Positions 59,201 through 64,000 of a DNA stretch of 64,000 bases are shown piece by piece. The position numbers and the translations under genes were made by a program. Source of the DNA: Congeria kusceri (taxonomy: Eukaryota; Mollusca; Bivalvia; Myida; Dreissenidae); assembly GCA_027627225.1 (NCBI GenBank), contig CM051030.1, forward strand, positions 1,178,001 to 1,242,000. Reading direction: 5' to 3'. Under the pieces are notes generated by a model, which searched no databases, had not been told where the DNA came from, and saw only the letters and a program-made list of their open reading frames with translations. Position 1 is the stretch's first letter, and each line of letters opens with the position of its first letter.

Positions 59201-62200
59201 AGTACATTAGATATGACCATGAAACTTGGTACGAAGATTGAACTATATCCGTCTTTGTGTCTCTCTGTCTGTTCGTCCATATGTTTGTCCATCCGTCTGT
59301 CTGTCCGTCCTCAAAACCTGGTTCCTGCAATAACTCAAAAAGTACTGAACTTATTTTGATGAAACTGGATATACATATAAACAGCAATGTGGCAATGTGA
59401 GGATTATGCACGACCTTTTTTTTCACCAGAGGTCAAAGGTCACGTGAATGTTGCTAAAAATGGAAATAAACTAAATATTGTAATAATTCGAAATGGACAT
59501 AAGATATGACCATGGAACTTGGTACAGAGATTGAACTATAGTTTTGCCATCTGTCTGTATGTCGTTCTGTCTGTTCGTCCGTATGTCTATCTTTCCGTCC
59601 GTCTCCAAAACCTGGATCCTGTGATAATCGGAAAGTAGTGAAGACACGTTGATGAAACTTTGTATACGTAGCAACAGCAATGTGAGAATTATGCACGACC
59701 TTTTATTTTTCACCAGAGGTCAAAGGTCACGTGACTCTTATTTAAAATAGAAATAGACTTAATACTGTAATATTTTGAAAAGTGCATAAGATATCATCAT
59801 GAAACTTCATGAAACTTGGTACACAGATTGGACACTGGGTTTGCCCTCCGTCTGTGTGCGTCTGTATATCTGTTCGTCCGTCGGTCTCACTCTGTCTGTC
59901 ACGTCCCCAAAACCTGGATCCTGCGATAACTCAAAAAGTACTGAAGATACTTTGATGAAACTTTGTATACATAGAAAGAGCAAGGTGAGGATTGTACACG
60001 ACCCTTTATTTTTCACCAAAGGTCAAAAGTCACGTGACTGTTACTTAAAATAGAAATAAACTTAATAATGTAATAATTAGAAAAGAACATAACATATGAT
60101 TATGAAACTTGGTACACAGAATGGACTTTATGATTGCCCTCTGTCAGTTTAGTACTGCAATAACTCAAAAAGTAACTCGAAGATCTGGTCAGTGTTACTA
60201 AAATAGAAAAAAACTACAACTTAATACTGCAGTGACAAATGGAATTTGATTATGAAACTTTGTACATCTACATTTTAAGGGTGATTTGACGGTATTGCAC
60301 AATGTTTAATTAGTAGGGGTTTTCACCGGTAGGGGACTCCTGTATATTGCTTGCAATACTATCAAAGCCTTGTTTGTTTTTGGTCTGCAAATTTTAGCCT
60401 AGGCAGCTGCCTCGGCATTCCTCAGCATGACTACGAGACTGAACTGCATAATCTAAAGCATCTGGACTAGCCAAAACCAAACATAATATATAGTTGAATA
60501 TATGCGTGATATTAAAGTGTGTATGTACGATCTTTCATATCAGTTTTATAAGGCAGATAACAGTGAGAGAAAAAAACTTGAAAGCAAACAAAAAACATTA
60601 AAATGACGAAGGAAACACTTTAATATGGAATAAATCAACACCTACTAGAGTCGAGTTTTTGCATCGTTTATAAGTGTTGTGTGGTCTTTACCAACCGCCA
60701 AGTCAACGTATATACATGTATTTGAGTTTCCGTATGTAGAGACGAAAACTATTCAGTGATTAAAAACTGGCTTATTGTGCGTTTAAAAGCAATGTTTGTT
60801 CTTAACTTTTATTCCATTTTAAATAGAAATATATGTTAATAAACTTTATTAGGTTAATTTTATTATGCCACTATATCGGTTGTAAGATCGTACATACACA
60901 CTTTCAAAGGTTTCCCATTGTTGGGACTCAAAGCTACAGGATCAAACATTTGTCGCGCTAACCAATTGGCCATCCGGACTTAGCTACAGGATCAAACATT
61001 TGTCGCGCTAACCAATTGGCCATCCGGACTTAGCTACAGGATCAAACATGTGTCGCGCTAACCAATTGGCCATCCGGACTTAGCTACAGGATCAAACATG
61101 TGTCGCGCTAACCAATTGGCCATCCGGACTTAGCTACAGGATCAAACATGTGTCGCGCTAACCAATTGGCCATCCGGACTTAGCTACAGGATCAAACATG
61201 TGTCGCGCTAACCAATTGGCCATCCGGACTTAGCTACAGGATCAAACATTTGTCGCGCTAACCAATTGGCCATCCGGACTTAGCTACAGGATCAAACATT
61301 TGTCGCGCTAACCAATTGGCCATCCGGACTTAGCTACAGGATCAAACATTTGTCGCGCTAACCAATTGGCCATCCGGACTGAGCTACAGGATCAAACATT
61401 TGTCGCGCTAACCAATTGGCCATCCGGACTTAGCTACAGGATCAAACATGTGTCGCGCTAACCAATTGGCCATCCGGACTTAGCTACAGGATCAAACATT
61501 TGTCGCGCTAACCAATTGGCCATCCGGACTTAGCTACAGGATTAAACATTTGTCGCGCTAACCAATTGGCCATCCGGACTTAGCTACAGGATCAAACATT
61601 TGTCGCGCTAACCAATTGGCCATCCGGACTTAGCTACAGGATCAAACATTTGTCGCGCTAACCAATTGGCCATCCGGACTTAGCTACAGGACGCGTGTTT
61701 GATCGCTAATATATTTATAATGTATTTCCTTTTTGGGATCTATGACAACAAAAAATTGTAAATTTGCCAATCTTGACATAGGTCTCTGTAAAGTGTTAAA
61801 ATAAGTCAATCAGTAATGCTAAGTATTGTGTATGGGTAAACACATTCAATACACGTATTATAAAAGAATAAAACTTTACCCATTTGTGTTCTGCTGATTG
61901 AGGTGTTATATCTGATTATCCCTGTCCAATAATAGTAGGAATTGTTCGTGTCCTCGCCAAACCTAGCATTCCGTATACTTCGAACGGACGCTGGATATTT
62001 GCTATTATTCAAACACCATTCATTGCTATCAGTCCAACGATTTAGTTTTTGGTTACTGAATTCCGCCGTTGCCGATAAATCTGTAAATATTAATGATACC
62101 AATTTTTATTTCGGTGCTTGATGGTTATTTGAGAGATGCTTCATTCAAAGATTGAAATTGAGATGAAAATTTACGACCTAGTTACCAAGTTTTAACAACC

Positions 62201-63530
62201 ATTATAACATAGTGTCGTTAATGTCATATTTATAAGACCTCTACTTTTTTTTAAGTTGGGGCTACATCGGAATCGCCCGTGTTGGTCCGTATACGTCGGT
62301 ACGTCCTTCCAATATTTCCGCTCCATAACTTAATAATGCCTTGAAGGAATTGAATATAACTTCAAATTTTTATTCCCAAAAACCAGACGATGTGTGGCGC
62401 ACATAAACCATGCTTGTAAAGGTCAAGGTCACACATTTGGAGCTCAAAGGTCAAATATAGATCAAATATTTGTATTTTGTTTCCGCTCCATAACTTCGTA
62501 ATGCCTAGAAGGATTTTAATATAACTTCATTTCAGTATTAAACGTGACCAGAAAATGTGTAGCGTTCATGACCCATGTTTGTCATTTCACTCCATAACTT
62601 CGTAATGCACGGAAGGATATTAAAATAACTTTAGGTCCTTATTCCCCATTCCAGACAATGTGCCGTGTAAATGATCCGTGCTTGTCCATCAACGGTCAAG
62701 GTCACAAGTCAAGGTTAAAGATCAAATACATGTATTTTGTTTTCGCTCATTAATTTCTTAATGTCTGTAAGGAGTTTAATGTAACTTCAGATTATTATTC
62801 CCCACGACTAGACGATGTGTTGCGTACATGACCCATGCTTATCTATAGAAGTTTAATGTCACAAGTCAATGTCAAATATGTGTATTTTGTTTCTGCTCCA
62901 TTACTTCTAAATATCTGAAATGATATTAGTATGACTTAAAATTAGTATTTCCCATGACCAGATAATGTGTCACATATCTGACCGATGCTTTTCTGTCAGA
63001 GGTCAAGGTCGCAATTTAAGCTTAAAGGTCAAATGTTTGTATTTTGTTTCCACACAATAACTTTTAAATGTTTTAACATTACAAACACAACCATGTTTTT
63101 AAATACCTGAATAAGATGCATTGCTGCACAAACGATGTGGGAATTTTTGGAGGAAGCTACATGGACGCCATACGAAAGATTGGAAGATGTATGTCAGACA
63201 ATCTCCGGTTGGTTCATCGGTTGGTCCAGAATCCATAACGATGTTTTCTGTGTACGGAAAAAGTTCATCACTACCAAAATCTTCTAAATAAATAATTAGC
63301 ATCTTGACAGACAAATAACATCATAATCAAAAATTGATTAAAGTGAGCATTCTATTGAATGTTCAAAAACGAGTTATGCACAGTCGACATAATAATACAT
63401 GTGTTAAAACATGCGACTTACCATTTGTTTCAGTGTATATAACATAACATCTATAAGTGTCTGAAGAGCATTTCCCTAACGTTGTATTCTTCCAGTCCTT
63501 TACACATCGACACACAAATCGATTTTGATT
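52729..63530 (-). CDS. Gene 2: paralogous receptor, partial, tail truncated
   Basis: Seven exons in the window: 63530-63422, 63247-63107, 62080-61880, 55347-55246, 54703-54614, 54427-54337, 53266-52729 (1272 nt, 423 aa plus stop). The 5' exons (signal peptide, first lectin-like module, first WSC half) lie beyond 64,000. Order, lengths, phases and splice sites mirror gene 1: second WSC half, Cys-rich segment, lectin-like module (KYPASVRSI, YWTGII), KKALCV exon, Ser/Thr stalk, membrane helix, tyrosine-rich tail. The tail has YHSI, YNKL and two YDHV motifs plus a tandem duplication of a Y-D-H-V-x-G-Q-G unit, and ends 178 codons in, at TAA replacing a Tyr codon. The 6.5-kb intron 55,348-61,879 is filled with repeats. 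Role inferred as for gene 1, with fewer tyrosine docking sites. Confidence 0.85.
54337..54427 (-). CDS. Gene 2 exon: transmembrane segment
   Basis: Acceptor tatctag, donor ACAAG|GTTTGT, phase 1 to 2, 91 nt like gene 1 exon 9. FPAVEVGIGVSVGF then a Val/Leu/Ile helix and LRTR. Confidence 0.9.
54614..54703 (-). CDS. Gene 2 exon: Ser/Thr-rich stalk
   Basis: Acceptor catacag, donor AAAG|GTAGGC, phase 1 to 1, 29 full codons rich in Thr/Ser/Lys (TYTKSTTETLQST). Position and phase equal gene 1 exon 8. Confidence 0.75.
54938..55180 (-). mobile_element. Foldback MITE (GGATTAGCCTGTGC family), copy 3, in gene 2 intron
   Basis: Inverted relative to copies 1 and 2: the centre reads aagacttcccttgaaacaga. 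The first palindrome is intact apart from a ctagg insertion (gcacagctaggcttatcc); the second is deleted (gtgcgaactgcacagggacg). Confidence 0.8.
55246..55347 (-). CDS. Gene 2 exon: end of lectin-like module
   Basis: Acceptor ttaaag, donor AACG|GTAACA, phase 1 to 1, 33 full codons, EQYAYIN...KKALCVN as in gene 1 exon 7. The longer 66-codon frame around it is not the coding unit. Confidence 0.85.
55400..57590. other. Gene 2 intron, AT-rich, no exon accepted
   Basis: A 25-nt exon-like segment after cttcttttag at about 56,838-56,814 (donor AAAG|GTAAGA) has no counterpart in gene 1 and is not called. No other feature. Confidence 0.35.
57585..57640. repeat. (AAT)n microsatellite
   Basis: attaataataataataataa with interruptions. 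It produces the Ile-rich minus frame at 57,463-57,711, which is not a gene. Confidence 0.9.
57641..58382. other. Gene 2 intron, no feature seen
   Basis: Nothing recognised. Confidence 0.35.
58383..60345 (+). repeat. Tandem dispersed repeat with dimeric higher-order structure
   Basis: Starts tttccaccggaggggactat and ends near ttttcaccggtaggggactc (60,321-60,340). Between are six modules of about 290-300 bp, each with a (ctgtccgtc) tract, aaaacctgg.tcctg, gataactc.aaaagtactg and caccagaggtcaaaggtcac. Modules alternate cacgtgactgttac (58,560; 59,147) and cacgtgaatgttgc (58,860; 59,440), so a dimer of about 585 bp was duplicated. The several 70-85-codon frames here are this repeat. Confidence 0.85.
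60346..60925. other. Gene 2 intron, no feature seen
   Basis: AT-rich; nothing recognised. Confidence 0.35.
60910..61691 (-). repeat. 50-bp minisatellite derived from a tRNA-like sequence, 15 units
   Basis: Unit agctacaggatcaaacattt, then gtcgcgctaaccaattggcc, then atccggactt: 50 bp. Units run from 60,932 to 61,681 (exactly 15), with a partial one to 61,691. On minus each unit carries TGGCCAATTGGTTAGCGCG, a box-A-like tRNA segment. The only box-B-like partner (TTTGAGTCCCA, 60,923-60,933) is at the left edge. Units differ mainly by acatgtg/acatttg. Confidence 0.9.
61880..62080 (-). CDS. Gene 2 exon: lectin-like module
   Basis: Acceptor atttacag, donor ATGG|GTAAAG, phase 1 to 1, 66 full codons. 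RWTDSNEWC, KYPASVRSI and YYWTGIIR match gene 1 exon 6. NNS and NTS are glycosylation sites. Confidence 0.9.
62245..63075. repeat. Dispersed repeat (cataacttcgtaatgcctag modules) in gene 2 intron
   Basis: Four to five modules of about 175 bp with gtttccgctccataacttc, taacttcagattattattcc, gaccagacgatgtgt, acccatgcttgtc and ggtcaaggtcac. Same family as 49,048-49,572, here without clear ends. It lies between the lectin-like and Cys-rich exons. Confidence 0.65.
63107..63247 (-). CDS. Gene 2 exon: conserved Cys-rich segment
   Basis: Acceptor tacacag, donor TCAG|GTATTT, phase 1 to 1. PTGDCLTY, F.WRPC and LCSNASY match gene 1 exon 5. Confidence 0.85.
63422..63530 (-). CDS. Gene 2 exon: WSC-like domain, second half
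   Basis: Acceptor gcttag, donor AATG|GTAAGT, phase 0 to 1, 36 codons. Contains NRFVCRC, GKCSS, YRCYVIY, aligned with gene 1 exon 4. Confidence 0.8.
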
Positions 63531-64000
63531 CTAAGCGATAACAGAAACATGACGTATATAAAATACAGTAAACATAAACATTCAGTAATTAATTACCTAT
63601 AAAAATTAATTTATTACAACATTTATTACTGATACAGTTCAGTGTTTCGAAATCATGCAGAAAATTATATAAAACATTAAAACCTTTCATCAAAGATGTT
63701 CGTTATTGACCATACCTGATTTTTAAAATGTTATATTGTAATGTATACATAATAATAACACACTTAAAATATCATAAAGTAGGTGTGTCATTTATTACAA
63801 AAAGTATATTCACATTTGTTTCCAATAATAATAACTTCACATAAGCATACAGATAAGGCGTAAAAAATATGTTAGTTTCAGGTTACCGGACTTACCCAAA
63901 AATATGCCCCGACCTTAGAACATTTTATTGAATTTTTTTTTCAGATATTTGTTTGTTTTATATACCTTTTTTCTAATAATATTAAATGTTTTTGGAATGA
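63531..64000. other. Gene 2 intron running off the window
   Basis: No exon is seen. By analogy with gene 1, where the two WSC exons are about 0.6 kb apart, the first WSC half should lie just beyond the window end. Confidence 0.4.

Noticed and set aside
58873..60053. Several 60-86-codon frames repeated in the 58-60 kb block
   Set aside because: They are the same peptide repeated by the tandem repeat and include (ctgtccgtc)n-derived runs.
60932..61691. CRISPR-like or repeated-domain coding array
   Set aside because: Contiguous 50-bp units without spacers; 50 is not a multiple of three and no frame stays open.
61806..63314. A third receptor gene at 61.8-63.5 kb
   Set aside because: Its exons are exactly those missing from the 5' side of the 52.7-55.3 kb set and follow gene 1 order and phase, so they belong to one gene 2.

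Overview
The window reads as animal nuclear DNA from a bivalve mollusc, most likely Dreissena-like. This is an inference from AT-rich sequence, short exons with GT/AG borders, and several dispersed repeat families I associate with bivalve genomes: the GGATTAGCCTGTGCAGTCCG foldback MITE, the AGCTCACC...GGTGAGCT hairpin family, and the TATGCCyCCG...GGGCATATAG family. No prokaryotic genes, operons or CRISPR arrays are present. Almost all open frames longer than 60 codons are chance or repeat-derived; the real genes are split into exons of 50-200 bp.

1-34 kb is almost entirely repeat DNA. A CpG-rich foldback-type element with interleaved inverted arms lies at 566-2190, followed by minisatellites, a tRNA-like SINE head (3.4 kb), a MITE cluster (4.9-6.4 kb: palindromic, pogo-like and foldback), trinucleotide-rich DNA (7.3-7.9 kb) and several copies of a 150-bp palindromic repeat (8.1-10.0 kb). 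A 41-bp minisatellite (12.9-13.5 kb) comes next. The dominant feature is a 7.67-kb satellite of exactly 130 units of 59 bp (16,991-24,660) with no net length change. A hAT-like non-autonomous transposon (26,223-27,526, 8-bp TSD) sits inside an older repeat, and a Harbinger-like MITE (30,510-30,774, TTA TSD) inside another. A TRIM/B-box-like first-exon fragment lies at 29,976.

34-64 kb carries two tandem paralogous receptor genes on the minus strand, reconstructed exon by exon from conserved splice sites, intron phases and mutual similarity. Gene 1 (44,819 to 34,562, ten exons, 1710-nt CDS, 569 aa) appears complete: signal peptide, C-type-lectin-like half domain, WSC-like domain, Cys-rich exon, second lectin-like module, Ser/Thr stalk, one membrane helix and a 210-residue tyrosine-rich cytoplasmic tail with ITAM-like spacing. 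Gene 2 (63,530 to 52,729, 5' end outside the window) has the same exon order and phases, but its tail is cut short by a Tyr-to-stop change, with recognisable tail sequence continuing in frame beyond the stop. Gene 1 has two decayed tandem copies of its tail end just after its stop codon. The genes look like single-pass surface receptors signalling through phosphotyrosine; ligand and partners are unknown.

Introns and the 45-52 kb intergene are filled with repeats, including a tRNA-like SINE (52.1-52.4 kb), a 50-bp minisatellite that amplified a piece of a tRNA-like sequence (60.9-61.7 kb), and a dimeric higher-order tandem array (58.4-60.3 kb).
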